Assembly (NCBI GenBank): GCA_028696755.1
Contig: JAQVGK010000063.1
Coordinates: forward strand, 1-5,567
Reading direction: 5' to 3'
Source: Bacteroidales bacterium
GTDB taxonomy: Bacteria; Bacteroidota; Bacteroidia; Bacteroidales; ML635J-15
DNA: 5,567 nucleotides
Shown here: positions 5,550-5,567 of the stretch, piece by piece
Numbering within the stretch: position 1 is the stretch's first letter
Layout: each line of letters opens with the position of its first letter
Program-made: the position numbers and the translations under genes
Notes under the pieces: model-generated
What the model was told of the DNA's origin: nothing
Database searches by the model: none
The model's input: only the letters and a program-made list of their open reading frames with translations

Positions 5550-5567
5550 AATTCTGCAGATATTAAA

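Overview
The window looks like chromosomal DNA from a Bacteroidota (Bacteroidetes) bacterium, probably an environmental or anaerobic lineage of class Bacteroidia. The evidence is AT-rich coding DNA, no Shine-Dalgarno-like sequence before the starts, matches to the Bacteroidota -7 promoter box (TAnnTTTG), a protein ending in a type IX secretion (Por) sorting domain, a Bacteroidota-style TonB protein and a DUF4105/Lnb-type protein. The exact genus cannot be told from this sequence.

Layout: 1-353 is non-coding and rich in repeats. It holds three small GC- or T-rich hairpins, a third-party inverted copy of one of their arms, and five exact-period heptamers (ATTTGNN). 354-1103 (+) encodes a TonB-family energy transducer. 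Only 2 bp after its stop comes the stop of a convergent gene, 1106-2362 (-), for a secreted LVIVD-repeat beta-propeller with a T9SS C-terminal sorting domain. A 125-bp divergent intergenic region (2363-2487) carries a likely promoter for each flanking gene and two 8-bp-arm inverted repeats. 2488-4107 (+) encodes a long-chain fatty acid--CoA ligase of the AMP-binding family. A 131-bp gap follows, containing an 88-bp element with perfect 10-bp terminal inverted repeats, a possible 5-bp target duplication and two internal hairpins. 4239-5408 (+) encodes a DUF4105/Lnb-type protein with a periplasmic Cys/His domain and about five C-terminal membrane helices, likely a lipoprotein N-acyltransferase. 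The last ~200 bases are a repeat-rich non-coding tail that appears to supply the final codons of that gene.

The four genes do not form an obvious pathway. A common theme is the cell envelope: TonB energises outer-membrane uptake, the propeller is exported to the surface by T9SS, the ligase activates fatty acids, and the Lnb-like protein probably acylates lipoproteins. Orientation and spacing argue against one operon, though genes 3 and 4 could be co-transcribed through the structured gap.

No clear new multi-gene system was found. The signals most worth a second look are the 88-bp inverted-repeat element at 4134-4221, the gene end that runs into a repeat at 5371-5408, the heptamer array at 209-243, and the displaced A10 lysine in the acyl-CoA ligase.
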